This document shows positions 31,071 to 39,268 of a DNA stretch of 64,000 bases, in pieces. Numbering within the stretch: position 1 is the stretch's first letter; every line of letters starts with the position of its first letter. The stretch is from contig JACOUS010000004.1 in the NCBI GenBank assembly GCA_016177735.1, positions 1 to 64,000 of the forward strand, read 5' to 3'. The position numbers and the translations under genes were made by a program. The notes under the pieces are model-generated. The model saw nothing but the letters and a program-made list of their open reading frames with translations. It ran no database searches and was not told the origin of the DNA. Origin of the DNA: Ignavibacteriales bacterium (GTDB lineage Bacteria; Bacteroidota; Ignavibacteria; Ignavibacteriales; Melioribacteraceae).

Positions 31071-33395
31071 ATGAATGACAGTATTCAAAAAGATAGAGTA
31101 ATACATAATTGGAAAACGTTAATCATAAGCGTTTGTTTTTTGTTTTTATCAATTACTATTAACGCACAAGAAAAAGGAAAAATCAGCGGGGTAGTTACAG
31201 ATCAAGGAACAAAGCAGCCACTAATAGGCGCAAATGTTATAGTGCTAAATAATTTACTTGGCGCTTCAACAAATAACGATGGTAAATTCCTAATACCAGA
31301 TATTGCACCCGGCAGTTATAGTATTGAATTTCGTTTTATTGGTTATCAGTCAATTGTTCAAACGGATGTTATTGTTAAACCGGATCGCGTTACTTTTATT
31401 AGTGCAGAGATGCAAGAGAGTGCCATCGAAGTTGACGGGGTAACTGTAACCGATTCATATTTCAACAAAGATGAAACACAACCAATTAGTGCGGTAAGTT
31501 TTAATTATGAAGAAATACGTCGCGCACCTGGCTCTGCCGGAGATTTAAGTAGAATATTAAATGCTGTACCGGGTGTCAATCAACAAACAGACCAATTTAA
31601 TAATTTACTTGTCCGCGGCGGCAGCCCGGTTGAAAACGGTTTCTATCTCGATAATATTCCGATACCAAATATCAATCACTTTCCGGTATTAGGCGCAGCC
31701 GGCGGTGCAATTGGAATTCTTAATAATGATTTTATAAGTGGAGTAAATTTTTACACCGGCGGATTTTCTTCTATTTACGGTGACAGATTGTCATCGGTAA
31801 TGGATATTTCTTATCGCGATGGAAATAAAACTTCAACTGATTTCCAACTTGATTTTAACTTAGCCGGATTTGGCGGACAAGCAGAGGGACCTATCTTTGG
31901 TGATAAAGGTTCATGGATGATTTCCGCTAAGCGAAGTTATTTGGATTTGATTCAAGATGCGATCCAAACTGAAGGCGAGTCTCCAAGGTTCGGAGATGTA
32001 CAAGGAAAATTTACTTATGATATAAATAATCAAAATAAAATTACAGCGTTATTTATTTATGCCCCGAGTAGCAGAGAGGACCACAAAGAAGATGCTGAAA
32101 AAAAAGGATGGGAATATTACACAACAAATTGGGAAGCGCTGCAAAATACCATCGGGTTAAATTGGCGAAGTCTCTGGAGCCAGAACGGTTATTCCAATAC
32201 ATCAATCAGCTTTAATCAAACAACCGGCGACAGCGAAGAACGCTTCATTCAAAGTGATAATATTATGACAACAAACTCTTACACAGAAAGAAATATCACT
32301 TTGAGGAATATTAATTTCTTAAAGCTGGACAAGTACCATAAAATAGATTTTGGCGTTGAGATAAAATCTCAACTAAACGATTATGATTACTATTTTGCCG
32401 CGGACACAAATAATGCCGGCGAGTTTGTTCCGGAATTAAAACAAAATTATAGTTTTAATACATCGCAGATCAGTGCTTTCGGAAATTTTATTTGGCAGCC
32501 GTTAGAAAAACTTACAACTGTAATCGGGCTTCGTGCAGATCAGTATAACTATAACGAATCCTTTTCGCTTGCACCAAGAATTTCACTCTCGTGGAAATTT
32601 AGTGAACGTTTATCAGTTAGTGCATCCGGGGGGATATTTTATCAAGCGGTGCCTCAGTTTCTAATATCGCAGAACCCGGCAAATTCCAGCTTGAAAAACC
32701 TGAAAACCTCACACTACATTTTAGGAATGGAATATATGCTGACACCGGATACAAAATTTTCGCTTGAAGTATATTCAAAAGAATACGAAAACTTTCCGAT
32801 GTCTTCGGTTTATCCTTATTTATTTATAATGGATCAGGGAACAAATTATTTGGGATTCAGGAATCTGGGATTACTTGAATCTACCGGTAAAAGTTATTCG
32901 CGCGGCATTGATATGTTGATTCAAAAGAAACTTGCTGAAGATTTCTACGGATTAATCAGTGCTTCATATTTCCGAAGCAGATATAAAGATTACAATGGTA
33001 TTTGGCGCGACAGACAGTTCGACAACAAATTTCTCTTCAGTGTAATCGGCGGATACAAACCGAATGACATTTGGGAATTTAGTGTGAGATGGAATTATTC
33101 TTACGGAACTCCATACACTCCTTTCGATATGGAAAAATCAAGAGAGTTGAATACCGGGATTTATAATCTGAACAAGATAAATGAAGAACGAGCCCCCGAT
33201 TACCACTCGTTAAACTTGCGTGTTGATAGAAGATTTAATTTCCAAAGCTCGAGCATCGTTGCTTACATAAGTATATGGAATATTTATAACAGAAAAAATG
33301 TAGCTCTTTATACGTGGGACTATCTTAAAAAAGATGTTCGTGCTGTTTATCAATGGAGTTTACTCCCGATAATCGGGCTGGAGTACGAACTGTAA
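31071..33395 (+). CDS. TonB-dependent receptor
   Basis: A 774-residue outer-membrane receptor. After a membrane-targeting stretch (LIISVCFLFLSITINAQ) comes a carboxypeptidase-regulatory-like domain (about 38-115; GVVTDQGTKQPLIGANVIV), then the plug (about 145-250; RRAPGSAGDLSRILNAVPGV and LLVRGGSPVENGFYLDNIPI) and a barrel ending in a hydrophobic/aromatic YEL. There is no SusD-like neighbour, so glycan uptake of the Sus type is not indicated. Location next to a MacAB-type pump suggests metal, siderophore or peptide handling with export of harmful compounds. GGGGAG precedes the ATG. Confidence 0.9.
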   Translation: MNDSIQKDRVIHNWKTLIISVCFLFLSITINAQEKGKISGVVTDQGTKQPLIGANVIVLNNLLGASTNNDGKFLIPDIAPGSYSIEFRFIGYQSIVQTDVIVKPDRVTFISAEMQESAIEVDGVTVTDSYFNKDETQPISAVSFNYEEIRRAPGSAGDLSRILNAVPGVNQQTDQFNNLLVRGGSPVENGFYLDNIPIPNINHFPVLGAAGGAIGILNNDFISGVNFYTGGFSSIYGDRLSSVMDISYRDGNKTSTDFQLDFNLAGFGGQAEGPIFGDKGSWMISAKRSYLDLIQDAIQTEGESPRFGDVQGKFTYDINNQNKITALFIYAPSSREDHKEDAEKKGWEYYTTNWEALQNTIGLNWRSLWSQNGYSNTSISFNQTTGDSEERFIQSDNIMTTNSYTERNITLRNINFLKLDKYHKIDFGVEIKSQLNDYDYYFAADTNNAGEFVPELKQNYSFNTSQISAFGNFIWQPLEKLTTVIGLRADQYNYNESFSLAPRISLSWKFSERLSVSASGGIFYQAVPQFLISQNPANSSLKNLKTSHYILGMEYMLTPDTKFSLEVYSKEYENFPMSSVYPYLFIMDQGTNYLGFRNLGLLESTGKSYSRGIDMLIQKKLAEDFYGLISASYFRSRYKDYNGIWRDRQFDNKFLFSVIGGYKPNDIWEFSVRWNYSYGTPYTPFDMEKSRELNTGIYNLNKINEERAPDYHSLNLRVDRRFNFQSSSIVAYISIWNIYNRKNVALYTWDYLKKDVRAVYQWSLLPIIGLEYEL

Positions 33396-33438
33396 ATTAT
33401 TTAATGAAATATTAAATCAAAAAAAATAAACGAACGAA

Positions 33439-34509
33439 ATGAAAAAAATAACTTTAGTTTCACTTGCTGTTGTGCTTGTTATAATGATAGCCGGGCTTGC
33501 TTATTCGGCATTATATTCTGCAGAGACAGTTGATACTTCGACATACTCGCTAATCAAAGTTCAGCGAAGGAGTCTCAACCAATCTGTTTTGGCAACGGGA
33601 ATTATCAAAACGCAAATTGGAGCGGAAGTTAAAGTGGGCGCACAAGTTTCCGGGATTGTGAAAGAATTAAATGTTGAGATCGGTTCAAAAGTTAAAAGGG
33701 GTGATCTGCTCGCAGAAATAGAACCGACCGGGTACAAAGCAAAAATGGAAATGACACTTGCTCAAAAAGAAATTGCGGAGGCAGAAAAAAAATTCGCAGA
33801 GAAAGAACTAAAACGTTACCGCGCTCTCCGTGAAAAAGAAGTTGCCACTGCCCAGCAGATGGAATCGATAGAAAAACAATTTGAACTTGCGACCGCAAAA
33901 CTTGAACAAGCAAAAGCAGATATTGATTACGCCTCGCTTCAATTGAGTTATACCAAAATTAGTTCGCCCATTAACGGAATTGTTGCTTCAGTTACAACGC
34001 AAGAAGGGGAAACGGTTGCAGCAAGTTTTTCAGCACCAACCTTTGTTACAATTATTGATTTAAACAGATTGGAAGTTTGGGCGTACGTTGATGAAACCGA
34101 TATCGGACGGATTGAGCCGGGACAAACTGTAACTTTCACAGTTGATACTTATCCCGGAGAAGAATTTAACGGGCGCGTTGAAACAATCTATCCGAAAGCA
34201 GAAATACAGAACAATGTTGTGAATTATATAACCGTCATCAATATCGAAAATAAAGAGGGCAGAACAATTCGACCGGAAATGACTGCGACAGTCAGAATTT
34301 TTAATGACAAAAAAAATGATGCACTTGTTGTGCCAAAGAATGCAGTGAAAAAAGAAGACGGCAAAACATTTGTGTACGTTTTGAAAAACGGAATGCCCAC
34401 AAAAAAATATATCGAAACCGGAGTTTCGGATAAAAAATATTTCGAAGTTTTATCCGGTCTTAAAGAAAACGAACAAGTAATTGTTGGCGAAGTAAATCTT
34501 AATAAATAG
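33439..34509 (+). CDS. Periplasmic adaptor (MacA/HlyD-type) of an ABC efflux pump
   Basis: A 356-residue membrane-fusion protein with an N-terminal anchor (ITLVSLAVVLVIMIAGLAY). The lipoyl/barrel-sandwich halves are VKVGAQVSGIVKELNVEIGS.VKRGDLLAEI and LSYTKISSPINGIVASVTTQ, separated by a helical hairpin (about 110-155). A beta-barrel and membrane-proximal domain follow. It is 17 nt upstream of the ABC ATPase gene and 43 nt downstream of the TonB receptor gene. It should link the inner-membrane MacB-type permeases to an outer-membrane channel, which is not in this window. Confidence 0.9.
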   Translation: MKKITLVSLAVVLVIMIAGLAYSALYSAETVDTSTYSLIKVQRRSLNQSVLATGIIKTQIGAEVKVGAQVSGIVKELNVEIGSKVKRGDLLAEIEPTGYKAKMEMTLAQKEIAEAEKKFAEKELKRYRALREKEVATAQQMESIEKQFELATAKLEQAKADIDYASLQLSYTKISSPINGIVASVTTQEGETVAASFSAPTFVTIIDLNRLEVWAYVDETDIGRIEPGQTVTFTVDTYPGEEFNGRVETIYPKAEIQNNVVNYITVINIENKEGRTIRPEMTATVRIFNDKKNDALVVPKNAVKKEDGKTFVYVLKNGMPTKKYIETGVSDKKYFEVLSGLKENEQVIVGEVNLNK

Positions 34510-34526
34510 AAATAAGAGGAGGAAAA

Positions 34527-35318
34527 ATGATTGTCATCAAAGATCTGTGTAAGTCGTACAAGAAAGACGGCACTGAAGAAATTAAAGCGGTGGACAATGT
34601 GAATCTCGAAATACGGCAAGGAGAGTTTACTGCTATTGTTGGTCCGTCCGGCTCGGGTAAATCAACGTTGATGAACATAATTGGTCTGCTCGATATTCCC
34701 GACTCGGGTAGTTATTCGATTGATGGAAAAATAGTTTCGGATTTATCCGTTGACGAACTTGCCGAAATCAGAAATAAAAAAATCGGGTTTGTGTTTCAGC
34801 AGTTTCATCTTCTGCCAAAAACAACTGCAAAAGAAAATGTAGAGATTCCATTAATCTATTCCGATAAAAAAGATATTTCGGGATTAGCTGCTGATGCACT
34901 CACACGTGTTGGGCTTTCCGACCGCATCAATCATATTCCATCTGAACTTTCCGGAGGGCAACAGCAAAGAGTAGCAATTGCGCGTGCACTTGTGAACAAT
35001 CCTGAAATTATTTTGGCTGATGAACCGACCGGCAATCTCGATTCAAAATCCGGTGCTGAAATTATCGAGGTCTTCAAAAATTTGAACCGCCAAGGCAAAA
35101 CAATAATATTGATTACACACGATCAGAAAATTGCAGAACACGCCGACCGGATCCTAAAAATAGTTGATGGAAAAATTACCGAAGAAATTTTTGCCGATCA
35201 TTCCACAAACAATACCGGTCAAACACAACTTTTGAATTCACAAAATTCTGAAGAAGGGCAACTTGTTCGTTCCCAACAAGTGAGTACAAAATTTAAAAAT
35301 AGTTTCTGGAGGAAATAA
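34527..35318 (+). CDS. ABC transporter ATP-binding protein, MacB/LolD type
   Basis: A 263-residue ATPase: Walker [10 protein letters not shown] (about 38), Q-loop [10 protein letters not shown], signature LSGGQQQR, Walker [13 protein letters not shown] and switch His in LITHD. This is the MacB/LolD/FtsE branch. A hydrophilic C-terminal extension of about 35 residues follows, ending just before the first permease, as if an ancestral single MacB polypeptide had been split. Its TAA stop overlaps the permease ATG by one base (TAATG), which couples translation. Confidence 0.92.
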   Translation: MIVIKDLCKSYKKDGTEEIKAVDNVNLEIRQGEFTAIVGPSGSGKSTLMNIIGLLDIPDSGSYSIDGKIVSDLSVDELAEIRNKKIGFVFQQFHLLPKTTAKENVEIPLIYSDKKDISGLAADALTRVGLSDRINHIPSELSGGQQQRVAIARALVNNPEIILADEPTGNLDSKSGAEIIEVFKNLNRQGKTIILITHDQKIAEHADRILKIVDGKITEEIFADHSTNNTGQTQLLNSQNSEEGQLVRSQQVSTKFKNSFWRK

Positions 35319-36544
35319 TGCAGTTACAAAGAATTGTTAAAAGCGGGTTCAAAACTATGTGGGCTCATAAATTGAGAGGACTCTTTATGTTTTTGAGTGT
35401 TATGATCGGCATCGCGGCTCTTACAATTATTATTTCCCTTGGCAAAGGAACCGAAGAAAAAATTATGGGACAAGTTCAAAAGCTTTTTAGTTCTAATACA
35501 ATAATGGTTGTAGCCGGTCAAGGAAGAATGGAAGGAAATCATCAAAGAACGTCCGGCGCGGCACTAACCAATCTAAAACTTGATGACTTTGAAGAAATTG
35601 CCGAGCGAGTAGATAACGTTATTGAATGGGATGCAATTCAGGTAGCACCCGACCGTCAAGTTTCTTGCGGAGGAAAAAACAGTATTGCTATTATTTCCGG
35701 GCAGACTACTTCAGCCGAAAGCGTTTGGAATATTGATGTTGTTAAAGGCAGATTTTTTGATGATGCCGAAAATAAAAACTTAGCAAGGGTTGCACTCATT
35801 GCACCCAACATTGTGAAAGAATTATTCGGCAATTCCGATCCGATCGGTCAGCAAATAAGAGTAGATAACATTCCGTTTCAAGTTATCGGTGTAGTTGGTC
35901 CGCGTGGAATGGATCCGCACGGCATCGATAAAGACAGCGAGATCATCGTTCCGTTAAATACTCTTCTAAGAAGAGTTGTTAATTTGGATTACCTGATGAT
36001 GGGAAAATTATTAACCGCAGATAAAAGCGAAATTCCTTCCACTGCGGAAGAAGTTGCACAAATATTGAGAGAGAAGCACAGTATCGTTTCAAAAGAAGAT
36101 GATGATTTTATAATTGTTACTCCAACAATGGTTGGCGCAATGATCAAAGACGCGACCAAAATGTTCAATCTTTATCTGCCGCTTGTTGCCGCAATCTCGC
36201 TGATTGTCGGTAGTATTGTTGTTGCTAATCTCATGTTGATTTCCGTGAATGAACGCGTTAAAGAAATTGGCCTGCGCAAAGCAGTCGGCGCAAAATCGAA
36301 AGATATTTTGGCACAGTTTCTAATTGAATCATCATCGATAACAATATTGAGCGGAGCGCTTGGCATAATTGGCGGACTCGTTCTTCTTTCTCAAATAGGT
36401 CCGAGATTTTTTGATATTCCGTTTTCAATTTCATGGAGTGTGCTGTTAATTTGTTTTATCATCTCGACATTAATCGGAATTGCATCGGGATTCTTACCGG
36501 CGAAAAGAGCTGCAAAACTTGAACCGGTGGAAGCGTTAAGATAG
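35318..36544 (+). CDS. ABC transporter permease, MacB/FtsX type (first)
   Basis: A 408-residue permease: one TM near the N-terminus (GLFMFLSVMIGIAALTIIIS), a large periplasmic MacB-PCD domain and three C-terminal TMs in the FtsX domain (LVAAISLIVGSIVVANLMLI, the coupling ERVKEIGLRKAVGAKSKDIL segment). The usual cytoplasmic R-x-E-I-G-L-R-x-A-x-G-A motif is present. It is overlapped by the ATPase gene and immediately followed by a second, distinct permease, so the pump probably uses a heterodimer. Confidence 0.92.
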   Translation: MQLQRIVKSGFKTMWAHKLRGLFMFLSVMIGIAALTIIISLGKGTEEKIMGQVQKLFSSNTIMVVAGQGRMEGNHQRTSGAALTNLKLDDFEEIAERVDNVIEWDAIQVAPDRQVSCGGKNSIAIISGQTTSAESVWNIDVVKGRFFDDAENKNLARVALIAPNIVKELFGNSDPIGQQIRVDNIPFQVIGVVGPRGMDPHGIDKDSEIIVPLNTLLRRVVNLDYLMMGKLLTADKSEIPSTAEEVAQILREKHSIVSKEDDDFIIVTPTMVGAMIKDATKMFNLYLPLVAAISLIVGSIVVANLMLISVNERVKEIGLRKAVGAKSKDILAQFLIESSSITILSGALGIIGGLVLLSQIGPRFFDIPFSISWSVLLICFIISTLIGIASGFLPAKRAAKLEPVEALR

Positions 36545-37765
36545 ATGAAACTGATCAGAATAATAAAATCAATTCGCCGGCTGTTGTTCATCAACAAATT
36601 GCGCGTTGTTCTTTCTCTTATTGGAATAACAGTCGGTATCACTTCCGTTATAATTATGACCGCATTGGGCGAAGGTGCGCGGAATAAAATGCTTTCGCAG
36701 ATTGAAGCGATGGGCAGCAACTTAATTACAATTGATGCCGGAAAAATTAAAGAGGTAATCGGACGCAAGCGGCAGACACAAAAAGTTAACACACTCAAAT
36801 TAAAGGACAGTGACGCGCTCATTGAAGAGTGCGGATCAATCGATAAAATTGCGCCGACACAAGATCAAGCATTTTTAATAAAGTACGGGAACGGCGGTAC
36901 AAACTGCAGAGTTATCGGAACAACTCCTGATTATCCGGCAATCAGAAATTTTAAAATTGATTACGGAAGATTTTTTACCGAAGAAGAAAATAAAATTTCC
37001 GCAAGAGCTGCGATTGTCGGCACGAAGGTAGTTGATAATTTATTTTACAAAGCAAATCCAATCGGTGAGTTTATAAGAATCAATAATGTTCCGTTTGAGA
37101 TTATAGGAGTTTTGCAGAAAAAAGGTTCAAGTTACGACGGCGCAGATGAAGATGAAGTAATATTTATACCGATACAAACCGGTATGCGCCGTTTGTTCAA
37201 CGTTGATTACATAAAAAATATTTATATGCATGTGAAGGATAAAAGTAAAATGAAAAGTGCCGAAGATGAAATTAGAGAATTACTGCGCGAGCGGCACAGA
37301 TTAAATCTCCGCGATAAAGAAGATGATTTCACAATTCAAAATATGTACACAACATTAAAAGCTGAAAACGAAACGAGCAGTTCATTTACTTTTTTGATTT
37401 CCGGTGTTGCCGGATTGTCTCTGCTTGTTGGCGGAGTTGGTATTTTGGCAATGATGCTTCTTTCAGTGAAAGAACGAACGCCGGAGATCGGGCTGCGAAT
37501 GGCGGTCGGTGCAAAACCAAATGATATTTTAATCCAGTTTTTGCTGGAAGCAACAATACTGAGCAGTGTCGGCGGGACGCTGGGTGTTATTGCCGGTGCT
37601 GCCGGCACATCGTTAATAAATCACTTCACGGATTTCAATGCGTTGATTACCGAGCAGTCAATTTTTGTCTCCGTAATCATTTCATGTTTCATCGGAATAT
37701 TTTTTGGAGCTTACCCGGCACGAAGAGCAAGCTTGACTCAACCGATCAAAGCATTGAGGGGATGA
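36545..37765 (+). CDS. ABC transporter permease, MacB/FtsX type (second)
   Basis: A 406-residue permease with the same plan as its upstream neighbour: an N-terminal TM (RVVLSLIGITVGITSVIIMT), a MacB-PCD domain and a C-terminal FtsX domain with ERTPEIGLRMAVGAKPNDIL. It starts directly after the previous stop. The periplasmic domains of the two permeases differ clearly, so this is an old duplication. It is the last gene of the cluster that begins with the DUF2141 gene. Confidence 0.92.
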   Translation: MKLIRIIKSIRRLLFINKLRVVLSLIGITVGITSVIIMTALGEGARNKMLSQIEAMGSNLITIDAGKIKEVIGRKRQTQKVNTLKLKDSDALIEECGSIDKIAPTQDQAFLIKYGNGGTNCRVIGTTPDYPAIRNFKIDYGRFFTEEENKISARAAIVGTKVVDNLFYKANPIGEFIRINNVPFEIIGVLQKKGSSYDGADEDEVIFIPIQTGMRRLFNVDYIKNIYMHVKDKSKMKSAEDEIRELLRERHRLNLRDKEDDFTIQNMYTTLKAENETSSSFTFLISGVAGLSLLVGGVGILAMMLLSVKERTPEIGLRMAVGAKPNDILIQFLLEATILSSVGGTLGVIAGAAGTSLINHFTDFNALITEQSIFVSVIISCFIGIFFGAYPARRASLTQPIKALRG

Positions 37766-37795
37766 ACCTCTGTCGACACATGAAAATTTTTGAAT

Positions 37796-37841
37796 CTCTG
37801 TGTCTCCGTGACTCGTATGTTAGAGAAGCAGAGGCACAGAG
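37796..37841. repeat. CTCTGTG/CACAGAG hairpin repeat
   Basis: CTCTGTG (37796-37802) and CACAGAG (37835-37841) bracket a segment containing CTCCGTGAC and AAGCAGAGG. It uses the same sequence vocabulary as 4360-4417. It lies between the convergent permease and M20 genes, where it could act in transcript ends. Confidence 0.5.
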
Positions 37842-37854
37842 TAATTGTTTGTTG

Positions 37855-39129
37855 CTATTTTGTTGAAGAATACTGTTGTAGCAAAAATGAAAAATAGCTC
37901 ACACCTTTCTCGATGCAGTTTTCATCAGCAACAAAATTAGGTGTGTGCGGCATCGCGATCATTCCTTTTGCAAAATCCGAAGCGCCGATGAAAAAATAAA
38001 CGCCCGGAATCTGTTTTTGAAATACAGCAAAGTCGTCATTGTTAAAAGGATTCATTCCATAAAGTGGAATCAAAACTCTTTCGCCGAATCCGTTCTTAAT
38101 AATATTTACAGCCGCCGCAGTAAGTTTTGGATCGTTAAAGACATTTTCATGTTTTTGAACGACCGAAATTGCTTTTACACAATCTTTCCATTGCGCGCTG
38201 TTTAATTTTTCTTCGAGCTGATTAATTACAGTCGTGTGATTTTCTTCGGTTGAGGCAAGCACCCTTGCTTTGACAACAATTCCGTTTTCTGATTCTTCTT
38301 TCCGTGCATTCGTTACAACAACATAATTTGCGTAAATACTATTTGGACTAATCACACCAAGTTGCGGATCGCCCAAAGTTGAGATGTCAAAAAATTTTTT
38401 TTCATCTTTCACTATGTTGAAACTTTGTAAGATTGTGATGCATTCATCGGCGGCAGAATCCAAATTATTTTTTCCGTTCAATGTAATTGATATCTCTTTC
38501 GATGCCGGGTACATTTCGTTTTCTTTTACGGAAATAGTTCCGGTGGGCAAAGGGGTGACATGCAGACCGAAAATAGCTTCCGGTTTGATCTCGTTAAAAA
38601 TTCCGTCGTCGATCATTTTGTAAGCGCCGGAAAAAGTTTCTTCAGCCGGCTGAAAAATGAAAACAATCGTGCCGCTGATTTCATCTTTTAATGAAGAAAG
38701 AACTTTTGCAATTCCGAGACCGATTGTAGTGTGAATATCGTGCCCGCAAATGTGCCGCACACCGCTGATTTTGGATGCAAAGCTTACGTTATCCGGCGAG
38801 TCATCTTTGAATGCATCGATATCGGCGCGCCATGCGATTGTTTGTCCCGGTTTGTTCCCTTTTAAAATTGCAACAATACCGTGCCCGCCGATTTCCGGTT
38901 TAACTTCCAAGCCGAGTTTTGTTAAATAGTCTCTAATTTTTTTTGAGGTGTTAATTTCATTGCCCGCCAATTCAGGATATTGATGCAAATCTCTTCTGAT
39001 TGATACAAGCGAATCAAAGTTTGCGAGCGCTGCATCTAAAATTTCTTTTGTGATGGAATTTGTCTGCGGATAGATCGAAATGTTTGCTGCAATGAAAAAC
39101 AGAATTGTGAAAAAAAGTTTTTTAAACAT
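37855..39129 (-). CDS. Secreted M20 family amidohydrolase/peptidase
   Basis: A 424-residue M20D-type metallo-hydrolase with a signal peptide (MFKKLFFTILFFIAANISIY). Family motifs: IRRDLHQYPELAGNE, WRADIDAF, HICGHDIHTTIGLG (metal-site Cys/His), the catalytic QPAEETFSGAYKMI, GLHVTP and PHTPNFVADENCIEKG. These enzymes split N-acyl amino acids, indole-acetyl conjugates or related amides. The periplasmic or surface location suggests scavenging of acylated amino acids. Exact substrate unknown. Confidence 0.88.
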   Translation of the reverse strand: MFKKLFFTILFFIAANISIYPQTNSITKEILDAALANFDSLVSIRRDLHQYPELAGNEINTSKKIRDYLTKLGLEVKPEIGGHGIVAILKGNKPGQTIAWRADIDAFKDDSPDNVSFASKISGVRHICGHDIHTTIGLGIAKVLSSLKDEISGTIVFIFQPAEETFSGAYKMIDDGIFNEIKPEAIFGLHVTPLPTGTISVKENEMYPASKEISITLNGKNNLDSAADECITILQSFNIVKDEKKFFDISTLGDPQLGVISPNSIYANYVVVTNARKEESENGIVVKARVLASTEENHTTVINQLEEKLNSAQWKDCVKAISVVQKHENVFNDPKLTAAAVNIIKNGFGERVLIPLYGMNPFNNDDFAVFQKQIPGVYFFIGASDFAKGMIAMPHTPNFVADENCIEKGVSYFSFLLQQYSSTK

Positions 39130-39237
39130 GCTTTTCCTCCCCTATGGTTTATGTTTTTATGTTGAGTTGTTACTCCTTTCTAACAGTTTGATATAACGCG
39201 AATAACCCATCAAAAAACACCGGGCAAGCGGGATCAT

Positions 39238-39254
39238 CGCGGATAAAATCCGCG
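39238..39254. repeat. Short perfect hairpin CGCGGAT/ATCCGCG
   Basis: The 7-bp arms with a 3-nt loop lie just beyond the stop of the PP2C gene at 39269 and may help end its transcript. The GCGGATAAAATCCG core also occurs at about 14861 within the MITE-like element, so it may be another dispersed piece. Confidence 0.45.
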
Positions 39255-39268
39255 TACCGTGGTCTATT

